Assembly: GCF_022009635.1 (NCBI RefSeq)
Contig: NZ_CP091716.1
Span: 7,372,501 to 7,436,500, forward strand
Source: Variovorax paradoxus
GTDB taxonomy: Bacteria > Pseudomonadota > Gammaproteobacteria > Burkholderiales > Burkholderiaceae_C
Length of the DNA stretch: 64,000 nt
Direction of reading: 5' to 3'
This document shows positions 1 through 8,722 of this stretch, one piece after another (position 1 is the first letter of the stretch; each line of letters opens with the position of its first letter). The notes beneath the pieces were generated by a model that did no database searches, was not told where the DNA came from, and saw only the letters and a program-made list of their open reading frames with translations. The position numbers and the translations under genes are program-made.

Positions 1-683
1 TCGTGGCCCTGATGCTGCGCCGCACGCTGACCGAGACCGCCAGCACCAAGACCCGCGCCGCCAAGGGCGCCGGCAGCGTGGCCGAACTGTTCAAGCACCA
101 CAAGCGCGCTTTCTTCGTGGTGCTGGGCTACACGGCCGGCGGCTCGCTGATCTTCTACACCTTCACCACCTACATGCAGAAGTACCTGGTGAACTCGGCC
201 GGCATGTCGATCAAGACCGCCAGCAACATCATGACGGCCTGCCTGTTCATCTACATGTGCATGCAGCCGCTGTTCGGCGCGCTGTCGGACCGCATCGGCC
301 GCCGCAGCAACATGCTGCTGTTCGGCGCCCTGGGTGTGCTGATGACGGTGCCGGTGCTGACCAGCCTGCAGAACGTGAGCAGCCCGCTGATGGCCGGCGT
401 GCTCATCACCCTGGCGCTGGCGGTGGTGAGCTTCTACACCTCGATCAGCGGCATCGTGAAGGCCGAGATGTTCCCGCCCGAAGTGCGCGCACTGGGCGTG
501 GGCCTGTCGTACGCGGTGGGCAATGCCATCTTCGGCGGCAGCGCCGAATACGTCGCGCTGGGGCTGAAGTCGATCGGCCACGAGTCGTACTTCTACTGGT
601 ACGTGACCGGCATGATGGCTCTGGCGTTCCTGGTGAGCCTGCTGCTGCCCAAGCAGGCGACCTACCTGCACAACGACAAGTAA
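1..683 (+). CDS. MHS-family (KgtP-like) MFS permease, C-terminal part
   Basis: This is the last 227 codons of a major facilitator permease whose 5' end lies before the window. Several hydrophobic helices are visible. The cytoplasmic loop [12 protein letters not shown] is the 8-9 loop counterpart of the MFS signature. [20 protein letters not shown] is the segment typical of the metabolite:H+ symporter (MHS) group, which includes alpha-ketoglutarate (KgtP), proline/betaine (ProP) and shikimate carriers. Proton-coupled import of an organic acid across the inner membrane is therefore likely, but the substrate cannot be read from this half. The gene ends convergently with the DUF3830 gene 31 bp away, so the two are separate transcription units. 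Confidence 0.85.
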   Translation, partial: VALMLRRTLTETASTKTRAAKGAGSVAELFKHHKRAFFVVLGYTAGGSLIFYTFTTYMQKYLVNSAGMSIKTASNIMTACLFIYMCMQPLFGALSDRIGRRSNMLLFGALGVLMTVPVLTSLQNVSSPLMAGVLITLALAVVSFYTSISGIVKAEMFPPEVRALGVGLSYAVGNAIFGGSAEYVALGLKSIGHESYFYWYVTGMMALAFLVSLLLPKQATYLHNDK

Positions 684-714
684 GCAAAGAGCCCGGCCAG
701 GTGCCGAGCGCGGT

Positions 715-1125
715 TCAGAGCATCTCGAACGCGATGTCCTGCGCGCCTTCCCACAGCACCTTCTTGCCGAGCGCGCGCAACTGCTCCTTGCCTTCCACGA
801 TGGTGAGGAAGTGGTTGCCCGCCAGCGGCCCCATCTTGCTGGCGAAGCTGCAGCTGCCGTAGGCCAGGATGATCTCGGTTTCGCTGTAGCCGCCGGGGTA
901 GAACAGGATGTCGCCCGCCGACGGGTGGCAGGTGTGGTTCTCGAAGCCCACGCCCAGCTCGAAGTCGCCGAGCGGGATCCAGCAGCCCTCGCCGCTCCAT
1001 CGCACATGGATGATCTTCTGCGTGTAGGGCAGCAGCCTGGTGAAGGCCTCGACGGTTTGGGGTGCCTCGGGGTTCGTTTCCGCGACGAAGCGAAAGCCCG
1101 CGGCCTGGATGCCGATTCTTGCCAT
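715..1125 (-). CDS. DUF3830 family protein
   Basis: A 136-aa soluble protein with no signal peptide or membrane helix. Features such as CWIPLGDF, HTCHPSAGDILFYPGG and the mixed beta character fit the DUF3830 family, which has a cyclophilin-like fold in known structures and no established reaction. It is the last gene of a four-gene minus-strand unit (two DHDPS-type aldolases, an ABC ATPase, then this gene), 33 bp after the ATPase. DUF3830 genes are often found beside ABC transporters and amidohydrolases. Here a hydantoinase lies 9 kb away under what may be the same regulator. A role in handling the imported compound is inferred only. Confidence 0.75.
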   Translation of the reverse strand: MARIGIQAAGFRFVAETNPEAPQTVEAFTRLLPYTQKIIHVRWSGEGCWIPLGDFELGVGFENHTCHPSAGDILFYPGGYSETEIILAYGSCSFASKMGPLAGNHFLTIVEGKEQLRALGKKVLWEGAQDIAFEML

Positions 1126-1158
1126 GGTGTCCGATCGAATAATAAAAAGTAGGGGGGG

Positions 1159-1941
1159 TCAGTGCAGCAACTGGCTCAGGAAGAGCCGGGTGCGTTCGTG
1201 TTTCGGGTTCCCGAAGAACTCCTGCGGCGGCGCCTGCTCGACGATGGCGCCCCGGTCCATGAAGATCACGCGGTTGGCGACCTGCCGCGCGAAGTTCATC
1301 TCGTGCGTCACCGACAGCATGGTCATGCCGTCGTCGGCGAGCGAGACCATGGTGTCCAGCACTTCCTTGACCATTTCGGGGTCCAGCGCCGAGGTCGGCT
1401 CGTCGAACAGCATGACCTTCGGGCCCATGCACAGCGCACGCGCAATGGCCACGCGCTGCTGCTGGCCGCCGGAGAGCTGCGACGGATATTTGTTGGCCTG
1501 CTCCGGAATGCGCACGCGCTCCAGGTACGACATGGCCACTTCCTTCGCCTCCTTGGGCGAATATTTCTTGCTCCACACCGGCGCCAGCGTGCAGTTCTCC
1601 AGGATGGTGAGGTGCGGGAACAGGTTGAAGTGCTGGAACACCATGCCCACGTCGCGCCGCACGGCGTCGATGCGCCGCATGTCGGCCGTGAGCTCGGCGC
1701 GGTTCACCACGATCTGCCCCTGCTGGTGCTCCTCGAGGCGGTTGATGCAACGCAGCAGCGTCGACTTGCCCGAGCCCGAAGGCCCGCAGATCACGATGCG
1801 TTCGCCGCGCTGCACTTCGAGGTCGATGTCGCGCAGCACCTGGAAGTCGCCGTACCACTTCTGCACGCCGACCATGCGGATGACGAGTTCGGCCCGGCCA
1901 TCGGCGTTCGATGCGGGTGTGTCCGGTTGCAAAGCGCTCAT
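1159..1941 (-). CDS. Polar amino-acid-type ABC transporter ATP-binding protein
   Basis: A 260-aa ATPase of the GlnQ/HisP class that would power uptake of a polar amino acid or similar solute. Walker [10 protein letters not shown] is at residues 53-61, the Q-loop is in FQHFNLFPH, the signature is LSGGQQQR, Walker B runs into [12 protein letters not shown], and the switch histidine is in VTHEM. The first 20 residues are a non-conserved extension; the conserved part begins at about residue 20. The gene lies 9 bp after the DHDPS-like gene. No permease or binding protein is in this unit. The nearest partners without an ATPase are the binding protein and permease at 8723-10268, so this is probably their missing subunit. 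Confidence 0.92.
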   Translation of the reverse strand: MSALQPDTPASNADGRAELVIRMVGVQKWYGDFQVLRDIDLEVQRGERIVICGPSGSGKSTLLRCINRLEEHQQGQIVVNRAELTADMRRIDAVRRDVGMVFQHFNLFPHLTILENCTLAPVWSKKYSPKEAKEVAMSYLERVRIPEQANKYPSQLSGGQQQRVAIARALCMGPKVMLFDEPTSALDPEMVKEVLDTMVSLADDGMTMLSVTHEMNFARQVANRVIFMDRGAIVEQAPPQEFFGNPKHERTRLFLSQLLH

Positions 1942-1950
1942 GGCAATACC

Positions 1951-2844
1951 TCAGGCGGTGGTGGTTTGGATCTTCAGGCCGAGCTCGTCGACCAGTCGCT
2001 TCGCCGCGGCAACGCCTTCTTCGCCCAGCGGCAGGCGCGGCGGGCGCGGTGCGCCGACCGGCAGGCCCATGGCCGCGAGCAGCGCCTTGGTGCCCGCCAC
2101 GTACGACTGGCCGGCGACGAAGTCGACCATCGGAAAGTGCCGGAAGGCCAGCGCACGCGCCTCGGCCAGCTGGCCGGCCATGACAAGGTCGTACAGGCGG
2201 GCCATCTCGCGCGGCGCGCCATTGGAGGGCACGGCGGCCCAGCCCACCGCCCCTTCCACATACGACTCGAAGCCCATGATGCCGCCGAACACCGCCATGC
2301 GGCCCTCCGACAGCCGCATGATGTCGCGCACGCGGGTCACCTCAAGCGTCGATTCCTTGATGTAGCGGCAGTTGTCGATCTGCGAGAGCCGCGCCACCAG
2401 CGCCGGCTTCAGGTCGACGTTGGCCACGGCCGGGTTGTTGTAGACCATGATCGGAATGCCGATGGCGTCCGAGATGGTCCTGTAATGCAGGAACAGCTCG
2501 TCGTCGGTCGGCGTGCAATAGAACGGCGGCAGCACCATCACGCCGTCGGCGCCCTGCGCCTCGGCGCGTCGGCTCAGGCGGACGGCGGCACGCGTGTCCT
2601 CTGCGGTGGTGCCGATGAGCACCGGCACGCGGCCGGCGGCGCGGTCGATCACGGTCTGGGCGACCAGCGCGATCTCGTCGTCGGACATCGACATGAATTC
2701 GCCGGTCGAGCCCAGCGGGATCAGGCCGTGGATGCCGGATTCGATCTGCCAGTCGACATAGCGCTCGAGGGTGGGCACGTCGACGGCGCCGTCGGCGTCG
2801 AAGGGCGTGACCATGATGGTGTAGGTGCCGCGGAAATCAGCCAT
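1951..2844 (-). CDS. DHDPS/NAL family aldolase (dihydrodipicolinate synthase-like)
   Basis: A 297-aa TIM-barrel class I aldolase or lyase. The family signature is complete: the pyruvate-carboxylate site GSTGE is at 45-49, the catalytic tyrosine is Y135 in MVYNNP, and the Schiff-base lysine is K163 in YIKES. It should use a pyruvate-derived Schiff base to cleave or form a 2-oxo acid. The catabolic setting (ABC uptake genes, LacI control, a second paralogue 12 bp upstream) makes a degradative enzyme, such as a 2-keto-3-deoxy acid or related aldolase/dehydratase, more likely than the lysine-pathway DapA. The substrate is unknown. Confidence 0.9.
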   Translation of the reverse strand: MADFRGTYTIMVTPFDADGAVDVPTLERYVDWQIESGIHGLIPLGSTGEFMSMSDDEIALVAQTVIDRAAGRVPVLIGTTAEDTRAAVRLSRRAEAQGADGVMVLPPFYCTPTDDELFLHYRTISDAIGIPIMVYNNPAVANVDLKPALVARLSQIDNCRYIKESTLEVTRVRDIMRLSEGRMAVFGGIMGFESYVEGAVGWAAVPSNGAPREMARLYDLVMAGQLAEARALAFRHFPMVDFVAGQSYVAGTKALLAAMGLPVGAPRPPRLPLGEEGVAAAKRLVDELGLKIQTTTA

Positions 2845-2856
2845 GGAATGAATCGC

Positions 2857-3813
2857 TCAAGAGGAAGAAGAAGTCGTCGTTCGGTCGGCATCCAGCAAGC
2901 CCGATGCCAGCAACGCCGCGCGGATGCGCGCCGTGTCTTCGGCCGGCACGGGCAGCAGCGGCGGGCGCGGGTCCGGATGGGGCAGCCGGCCGAGCAGATG
3001 CAGGGCCGTCTTCATGCGGTTGTGGGCGTCCAGGTAGGGCGCGCGGTAGAAGGCGCGGCACAGCGGCACCAGCCGTTCGTTGACCGCCCGCGCGGCCGCC
3101 AGGTCGCCGCGCGCGACGGCCTCGTGCAGGGCCACCAGCAAGGGAGCGGCCACGCTGCCCAGGCCTGAAAGGATGCCGTCCGCGCCATAGGCCAGGGAGG
3201 CGAACAGCCAGCTGTTGCTGCTGCTCAGCAGCGTGACCGGGCGCGCAAGCGCGCGCAGGGCCCGCAGGTTGTCTTCGTAGAGCTCGGGAATGTCGCTGCC
3301 CTCCTTGACGGCCACGATGGCCGGCACCTCGGCGCAGAGTTGCGCGAGCGTCTCGGTCGAGAAAGCAAGGCCCGAGGCGCGCGACAGCTGGAACAGCACG
3401 ATCGGCAGGCTGCTCGCGCCGGCCACTTCGCTCACGAAGCGGCGCGCCATGTCGGGGCGCGCGCCGGCGCCCTGGGCGAACACGGCGGGCGGAAACAGCA
3501 GCAAGGCCGAGGCACCGGCCTGCGCCGCGTCCCGCGCCAGTTCGCAGGCGCCGCGGGTGTCGTCGGCCACCACGCCGGCCACGACCGGCACGTCGCCGGC
3601 CGCATTCGCCGCAATCCGCACCACCTGGGCGCGTTCGCCGCGGTCGAGCGACGTCGCCTCGCCGGCGTGCCCGTTGACGACCACCGCGCGCACGCCGCGG
3701 GTGCCGGCAACGTCGCGCATGTGGGCGGCCAGGGCGTCGTCGTCGATGCGGCCGTCGGGGGTGAAAGGCGTGAGGGTGGCGGGCCAGATGCCGCCGACTC
3801 CGGAAATTTGCAT
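2857..3813 (-). CDS. Divergent DHDPS/NAL-like protein
   Basis: A 318-aa TIM-barrel paralogue of the next gene and the first gene of the minus-strand operon facing the LacI regulator. The Schiff-base lysine is kept (K170 in VAVKEGS). The carboxylate-binding loop reads NGHAGE at 48-53 instead of GSTGE. The strand that normally carries the catalytic tyrosine (YNxP) reads VLFQLSRASG, so no tyrosine is there. Aldolase chemistry therefore probably differs from DapA, or the protein works on another substrate. The C-terminus ends in a low-complexity Thr/Ser run. Its promoter region contains two LacI-type operators. Confidence 0.82.
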   Translation of the reverse strand: MQISGVGGIWPATLTPFTPDGRIDDDALAAHMRDVAGTRGVRAVVVNGHAGEATSLDRGERAQVVRIAANAAGDVPVVAGVVADDTRGACELARDAAQAGASALLLFPPAVFAQGAGARPDMARRFVSEVAGASSLPIVLFQLSRASGLAFSTETLAQLCAEVPAIVAVKEGSDIPELYEDNLRALRALARPVTLLSSSNSWLFASLAYGADGILSGLGSVAAPLLVALHEAVARGDLAAARAVNERLVPLCRAFYRAPYLDAHNRMKTALHLLGRLPHPDPRPPLLPVPAEDTARIRAALLASGLLDADRTTTSSSS

Positions 3814-3862
3814 GGCCGTCCTGGATGTCGAGTCGCGAAAGATCGGCAGTATGCAAGAAAAT

Positions 3863-3876
3863 TGGAAACGATTGCA
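3863..3876. promoter_or_regulatory. LacI-family operator O1
   Basis: The 14-bp site TGGAAACGATTGCA fits the LacI/GalR consensus TGnAAnCGnTTnCA with the central CG. It lies 50 bp upstream of the first aldolase gene start (3813, minus strand), where a promoter would be expected. The neighbouring LacI protein is the obvious ligand. Confidence 0.75.
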
Positions 3877-3915
3877 AAATTATCCGACCAATCGCCACGG
3901 TCTCAGCTTTTCCCT

Positions 3916-3945
3916 TGACCTTTCACCTCACACGGAACTACGATG
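3916..3945 (+). promoter_or_regulatory. Predicted sigma70 promoter of the lacI-type gene
   Basis: TTGACC (3916-3921), then an 18-bp spacer and TACGAT (3940-3945). Transcription would start near 3952, right at operator O2, so the repressor would block its own promoter. This is a visual match only. Confidence 0.45.
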
Positions 3946-3952
3946 AAAAAAT

Positions 3953-3966
3953 GCAATCGTTTACAA
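3953..3966. promoter_or_regulatory. LacI-family operator O2
   Basis: The 14-bp site TGCAATCGTTTACA has the same TGnAAnCGnTTnCA pattern as O1, with centres exactly 90 bp apart. It overlaps the predicted start point of the regulator gene and ends 25 bp before its ATG. This suggests autoregulation, possibly with looping between the two sites. Confidence 0.75.
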
Positions 3967-3991
3967 CAATCTGCTTTCACGAGGCCACGAC

Positions 3992-5002
3992 ATGGCGGTG
4001 ACACTGCGTGACGTGGCCCGCGCGGCCGACGTTTCCATCGCCACCGCCTCCCGCGCGCTGGCCGGCTCCAGCCTGACCAACCACGCCACTCAGAAGCACG
4101 TGATCCAGGTCGCCGCCGCGCTCGGCTACCGCACCAACACCTTTGCCCGGGCACTGAAGACCAAGCGCTCGCGGCTCATCGGCCTGACGGTCCACAACCT
4201 CGAGAACGCCTCCTTCCAGGTGCTGGCCTCGGTGGTTCAGTCGCGCATGCAGGCGCTGGGCTACCAGGTCATCCTGAGCATCAGCGCCGACGATCCCGAG
4301 CAGGAGCGCGACATCTTCAGGACCCTGGTCGACCACAGCGTCGACGGGCTGATCGCCGTGCCCAACGGCGCCAACGGCGCCCAGCTGCTGGCCATGGAAC
4401 ATGCGGACATCCCCGTGATCTGCGCGGTCCGCCGGGTCGAGGGCGCCATGCTCGAATCAGTGCTGGCGGGCGACCTCGACGGCGCCTACGCCGGCACCCG
4501 GCATCTGCTGGACCTGGGGCACCGGCGCATCGGCCTGATCGTCGGCCCCGGCGAAACCACCTCCGGCAAGGAACGTCTGGCGGGCTACAAGCGGGCCATG
4601 CAGGAAGCGGGCCTGCCCGTGGACCCGGCGCTGATCCAGACCGGTCGCTATGCGCCGGAGACCGGCGTCGTCGCCGCCAATGCGCTGCTGTCGATGCCCG
4701 CGCCGCCCACGGCGATCTTCGTGGCCAACCACGAATCGTCGGTCGGCGTGCTGCGGGTGGTGTCCGAGCGCGGTCTGCTGATTCCCGACGACCTGTCGCT
4801 TCTTTTCTACGAAGACTCGCCCTGGTTCGAATGGCAGCGACCCGCCATCAGCGTGGTCGACAGCGGCGCGACGGAAATGGCCAACCTCGCGGTCGACCGG
4901 CTCGTGCAGCGCCTGGGCGGCGTGGCCAACAGCGGGCGCGAATACCGGGTGGGCTCGCGCCTGATCCAGCGCGCCTCCTGCCGCGCGGTGCAAGAAAGCT
5001 GA
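3992..5002 (+). CDS. LacI-family transcriptional regulator
   Basis: A 336-aa repressor-type regulator. The N-terminal helix-turn-helix (residues 3-55, TLRDVARAADVSIATASRAL with hinge ALGYRTNTFARALKT) is followed by a periplasmic-binding-protein-like effector domain (about 60-335, opening with SRLIGLTVHN). It is divergent from the aldolase/ATPase/DUF3830 operon and runs in the same direction as the tautomerase-to-hydantoinase genes, starting 4 bp before the tautomerase. The two LacI-type sites in its upstream region make it the likely local repressor. The inducer is probably the imported compound or a breakdown product. Confidence 0.93.
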   Translation: MAVTLRDVARAADVSIATASRALAGSSLTNHATQKHVIQVAAALGYRTNTFARALKTKRSRLIGLTVHNLENASFQVLASVVQSRMQALGYQVILSISADDPEQERDIFRTLVDHSVDGLIAVPNGANGAQLLAMEHADIPVICAVRRVEGAMLESVLAGDLDGAYAGTRHLLDLGHRRIGLIVGPGETTSGKERLAGYKRAMQEAGLPVDPALIQTGRYAPETGVVAANALLSMPAPPTAIFVANHESSVGVLRVVSERGLLIPDDLSLLFYEDSPWFEWQRPAISVVDSGATEMANLAVDRLVQRLGGVANSGREYRVGSRLIQRASCRAVQES

Positions 5003-5006
5003 CGCC

Positions 5007-5399
5007 ATGCCCTATCTCGAGATCCTCGCGCCGCGCGCATCCGACAGCAACAAGCGCACCGCCAGCCGCGCACTGACCGACGGCGTCGTCGAATCCTTCG
5101 CGGTGTCGCCGTCCACGGTGACGCTGTACTTCCTGCCGGTCGAAGCCGCCAACTATGCGCACGAAGGCCACCTGGGCCACGACGGCGGCGGCGAAGGCCA
5201 GCGCGTGTTCGTGAAGGTGCACGCCTACCGCCGCACGATTGCCGAGCGCCGTGCGCTCGCCGCCGCCATCACGCAGCCGCTGGCCGAGTGCTTCGCCACG
5301 TCGAGCCACAACGTGGCCATCTATTTCCTCGACCGCGACCGCGACGAGGTCGCGCACGACGGCCACATGGCCAGCGACGAAGACCAGCCCGCCACGTAA
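5007..5399 (+). CDS. Tautomerase-like protein with two 4-OT-type repeats
   Basis: A 130-aa protein that starts Met-Pro, so processing would expose the N-terminal proline used as catalytic base in 4-oxalocrotonate tautomerases. The sequence looks like two tandem beta-alpha-beta units. The first runs from PYLEIL to VTLYFLP (about 2-45) and the second from VFVKVHAY to VAIYFLDR (about 70-112), each ending with the same strand pattern. Only the first unit has the proline. A keto-enol tautomerase step in the pathway is likely. It sits 4 bp after the LacI gene, so it is probably co-transcribed. Confidence 0.75.
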   Translation: MPYLEILAPRASDSNKRTASRALTDGVVESFAVSPSTVTLYFLPVEAANYAHEGHLGHDGGGEGQRVFVKVHAYRRTIAERRALAAAITQPLAECFATSSHNVAIYFLDRDRDEVAHDGHMASDEDQPAT

Positions 5400-5435
5400 G
5401 CCCAGCCGCCCTTCTCCGATCACTCCCTCGACACC

Positions 5436-6578
5436 ATGACCCATTTCCTCACCGAAGACCAGATCTCGCTGCGCGACACCGCGCGCCGTTTCGCAGAGGG
5501 CGAAGTGCTGCCGCGCGCCGCCGCCATCGACCGCGAAGACAAGTTCGACCGCGTGCTCTACCGCGGCATGGCCGAACTCGGCCTGTTCGGCGTGAGCCTG
5601 CCCGAGGCGGCCGGCGGCTCCGGCTTCGACACCGTGAGCACCTGCCTCGTGATGGAAGAACTGGCGCGCTGCTCGGGCGCCATCGGCAACGCCTTCGCGA
5701 TCCCGGTCGAGGCAGCGCTCTTCCTGCACCACCACGGCAACGAAAGCCAGAAGGCGCTCATCCCCGGCATCCTCGACGGCTCCATCGTCATGGCCACCGC
5801 CATGTCCGAGCCCGACTACGGCTCCGACGTGGCCAGCATCACCACCACCGCGCGCGCCGTGGACGACGGCTGGGTGCTCAACGGCACCAAGGCCTGGGTC
5901 ACGCTCGGCGGCGTGGCCGACCGCATCATGGTATTCGCCCGCACCGGCAAGGAAGCCGGCCACAAGTCGATCAGCTGCTTCATGGTCGATGCGCACCAGG
6001 CCGGCGTGAGCCGCGGCAAGAACGAAGAGCTGCTCGGCATGCACGGCCTGGAGGACTGCCAGATCGTGCTGCAGGACGTGCACGTGCCGCGCACGGCTCT
6101 CATCGGCGCCGAGAACGAAGCCTTCAAGACGGCCATGGGCAACTTCAACTTCAGCCGCCTGCTGATGTCGTCGATGGCGCTGGGCATGGCGCAGGCCGCG
6201 ATGGAAGACGCGGTGGCCTACGCCACCACGCGCAAGCAGTTCGGCCAGCCGATCATGAACTTCCAGGCCATCCAGTTCATGGTGGCCGACATGTCCACCG
6301 ACATCGCCGCCGCGCGCCTGCTCATCCACCACGGCGCACGCCTGCAGGACGCGGGCCGCTCCATTGCCAAGGAAGGCGCGCAGGCCAAGCTCTTCACCAC
6401 CGACATGGCCATGCGCCACGTGTCGAACGCACTGCAGATCCACGGCGGCAACGGCTACTCGCGCGACTACCGCATCGAGCGCATCTTCCGCGACGTGCGC
6501 CTGGCACAGATCTACGAAGGCACCAACCAGATCCAGCGCCTGATCATCTCGCGCCAGGTCGAGAAAGAACTGGCCTGA
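5436..6578 (+). CDS. Acyl-CoA dehydrogenase
   Basis: A 380-aa flavoprotein that would introduce an alpha,beta double bond into an acyl-CoA, passing electrons to ETF. Typical segments are visible: AMSEPDYGSDV (FAD/acyl contact), the middle beta domain GWVLNGTKAWVTLGG, the helical domain with RKQFGQPIMNFQAIQF, and the C-terminal IYEGTNQIQR in which E361 is in the position of the catalytic base. Full family length. It follows the tautomerase by 36 bp and precedes the CoA-transferase by 13 bp, consistent with CoA activation and beta-oxidation-like degradation of an acid. Confidence 0.93.
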   Translation: MTHFLTEDQISLRDTARRFAEGEVLPRAAAIDREDKFDRVLYRGMAELGLFGVSLPEAAGGSGFDTVSTCLVMEELARCSGAIGNAFAIPVEAALFLHHHGNESQKALIPGILDGSIVMATAMSEPDYGSDVASITTTARAVDDGWVLNGTKAWVTLGGVADRIMVFARTGKEAGHKSISCFMVDAHQAGVSRGKNEELLGMHGLEDCQIVLQDVHVPRTALIGAENEAFKTAMGNFNFSRLLMSSMALGMAQAAMEDAVAYATTRKQFGQPIMNFQAIQFMVADMSTDIAAARLLIHHGARLQDAGRSIAKEGAQAKLFTTDMAMRHVSNALQIHGGNGYSRDYRIERIFRDVRLAQIYEGTNQIQRLIISRQVEKELA

Positions 6579-6591
6579 GGACGCAGCCATC

Positions 6592-8193
6592 ATGATCGAT
6601 TGCATCACCCCCGACGCCGCCGCCGCGCTGCTGCGCGATGGCGACATGGTGCTGGCCGGCGGCAACGGTGGCTCGGGCGTGCCCGAGGCCGTGTTCGAGG
6701 CCATCGAGCGGCGCTTCACCGCCGGCAACGGCCCGCACGACCTCACGCTGTTCCACGTCACCGGCGTGGGCGCGCTCACGGAAAAAGGCATGTGCCATTT
6801 CGCGCACCCCGGGCTCGTGCGCCGCGTGATCGGCGGCAACTTCGGCATGCAGCTGCCCTTCATGAAGATGATCCTGGCGCAGGACGTGGAGGCCTACAAC
6901 TTCCCGCAGGGCGTCATGACGCACCTGTGCCGCGCGATGGCGGGCCGCCAGCCCGGCGTGCTCACGCACGTGGGCCTGGAAACCTACATGGACCCGCGCC
7001 AGGACGGCGGGCGCATGAACGCACGCACCACCGAGGAACTGGTCGAGCTGGTGCACGTGGCCGGCCGCGACTGGCTGTTCTACCGCGCGCCCGGCGTGCC
7101 GAAGGTCGCGCTGATCCGCGGCACCTCGGCCGACGAAGACGGCTACGTGAGCATGGAGCACGAGGCCACCGCGCGCGAAGACCTCTCGATGGCGCAGGCG
7201 GTGCACAACGCCGGCGGCATCGTCATCTGCCAGGTCAAGCGCATCGTCAAGCGCGGCACGCTGCATCCGCACATGGTGAAGATCCCCGGCTTCCTCATTG
7301 ATCACTTCGTGGTCGAGCCCGAGCAGCTGCAGACCTACACCACGCGCTACGACCCCGCGCGCTGCGGCGAGATCGTGGTGCCGGCTTCGAGCATCGCGCC
7401 CGACCCGCTCGACGTGCGCCGCGTGGTGGCAAGACGCGCGGCCTTCGAGCTGCGCCCGCGCGACGTGGTGAACCTCGGCGTGGGCATCTCCGCGATGATT
7501 CCCAACGTGGCCTCGGAAGAAGGCATCGCGGACCTCATCACCCTCACGGTCGAGTCGGGCGTGGTGGGCGGCGTGCCCGGCCACGCGCGCGAGTTCGGCA
7601 CCTCGGTCAACCCGCGCGTGATCCTCGACCAGTCGTACCAGTTCGACTTCTACGACGGCGGCGGCCTGAGCTGCGCGTTCCTGTCGTTCGCGCAGGTGGA
7701 CCCGCAGGGCAACGTCAACGTCACGCGCTTCGGCAAGCGCTACGACGGCGCGGGCGGCTTCATCAACATCACGCAGAACACGCGGCGCCTGGTGTTCAAC
7801 GGCTCGCTCACCGGCGGTGACTTCGACATCGGCGTGACCGAGGGCAAGCTCGACATCCGCCGCGACGGTGCGTTCCGCAAGTTCGTGCCGGCCGTCGACC
7901 AGATCAGCTTCTCGGGACGGCTCGCGCGCGAGCGCGGCCAGCAAGTGAGCTTCGTGACCGATCGCGCGGTGTTCGAACTCGAGGCCGACGGTCTCGTGCT
8001 CACCGAGATCGCGCCCGGCGTGCGGCTGCAGGAAGACGTGCTCGACAAGATCGGTTTCGTGGTGCGCATCGGCGATCAGTTGCGCACCATGGATGCGCGC
8101 ATCTTCCGCAGCGGCCCCATGGGCGTGCACGACGAGTTCATCGCGAAGGCACCGCGCCATGCAGGTGGCGCAACGAAAGGAGAGAAGGCATGA
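6592..8193 (+). CDS. Family I CoA-transferase (YdiF/propionate CoA-transferase-like)
   Basis: A 533-aa single-chain CoA-transferase with fused alpha and beta halves. The N-terminal half has the glycine-rich loop MVLAGGNGGSGVPEA (about 20-34), and the C-terminal half carries the active-site glutamate E321 in TVESGVVGG. It would move CoA between acyl-CoA and a free acid by a glutamyl-CoA intermediate. It lies between acyl-CoA dehydrogenase and MaoC hydratase genes and overlaps the latter by ATGA, so translational coupling is likely. It presumably activates the acid processed by these neighbours. Confidence 0.9.
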   Translation: MIDCITPDAAAALLRDGDMVLAGGNGGSGVPEAVFEAIERRFTAGNGPHDLTLFHVTGVGALTEKGMCHFAHPGLVRRVIGGNFGMQLPFMKMILAQDVEAYNFPQGVMTHLCRAMAGRQPGVLTHVGLETYMDPRQDGGRMNARTTEELVELVHVAGRDWLFYRAPGVPKVALIRGTSADEDGYVSMEHEATAREDLSMAQAVHNAGGIVICQVKRIVKRGTLHPHMVKIPGFLIDHFVVEPEQLQTYTTRYDPARCGEIVVPASSIAPDPLDVRRVVARRAAFELRPRDVVNLGVGISAMIPNVASEEGIADLITLTVESGVVGGVPGHAREFGTSVNPRVILDQSYQFDFYDGGGLSCAFLSFAQVDPQGNVNVTRFGKRYDGAGGFINITQNTRRLVFNGSLTGGDFDIGVTEGKLDIRRDGAFRKFVPAVDQISFSGRLARERGQQVSFVTDRAVFELEADGLVLTEIAPGVRLQEDVLDKIGFVVRIGDQLRTMDARIFRSGPMGVHDEFIAKAPRHAGGATKGEKA

Positions 8194-8663
8194 ACGCATC
8201 GACGCAAGACGTGTACTTCGAAGACGTGGTGATAGGCGCCGAACTGCGCAGCGAGAGCCACGTGGTGAGCGCACAGGACATCGGCCGCTTCTGCGAGCTC
8301 ACGCATGACCACCATCCACTGCACACCGATGCGGACTATGCGCAATCGCGCGGCTTTCCGGGTGTCATCGCGCATGGCTTGTTCGGCCTTTCTCTGATGG
8401 AAGGACTGAAGACCGCACTGAAGATCTACGAGAACAGTTCCATCGCTTCGCTCGGATGGGATCAGGTCCGGTTCTTGCGACCTGTGGTGGCAGGCGATGC
8501 GGTGCACGTGGTGTTCCGCTTCACCGACAAACGTCTTTCGGCGCGTGGCGGCCGCGGTGTGGTGACAGAGAGCTTGCAGCTCTTCAACCAGCGCGCGGAA
8601 CCCGTGATCGAGGCCGTGCACGTGGCGCTGGTCGCATGTCGACCGGTGGCCGCGGCGGCCTGA
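8190..8663 (+). CDS. MaoC-like (R)-specific enoyl-CoA hydratase/dehydratase
   Basis: A 157-aa single hot-dog-fold protein. The hydratase-2 motif is clear: FCELTHDHHPLHTDADYA, then FPGVIAHGLFGLSLMEG, with Asp/His of the HDHHPLH segment in the catalytic positions. It would add water to the double bond made by the dehydrogenase upstream. It overlaps the CoA-transferase by 4 bp. Together with genes 5436-8193 it forms a short acyl-CoA degradation module. Confidence 0.88.
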   Translation: MNASTQDVYFEDVVIGAELRSESHVVSAQDIGRFCELTHDHHPLHTDADYAQSRGFPGVIAHGLFGLSLMEGLKTALKIYENSSIASLGWDQVRFLRPVVAGDAVHVVFRFTDKRLSARGGRGVVTESLQLFNQRAEPVIEAVHVALVACRPVAAAA

Positions 8664-8722
8664 TTCCGATTGCCCCCCGAGTTCTTCTCTTTCACTCTTC
8701 CTGTCTTCAACGAAAGCATCTC

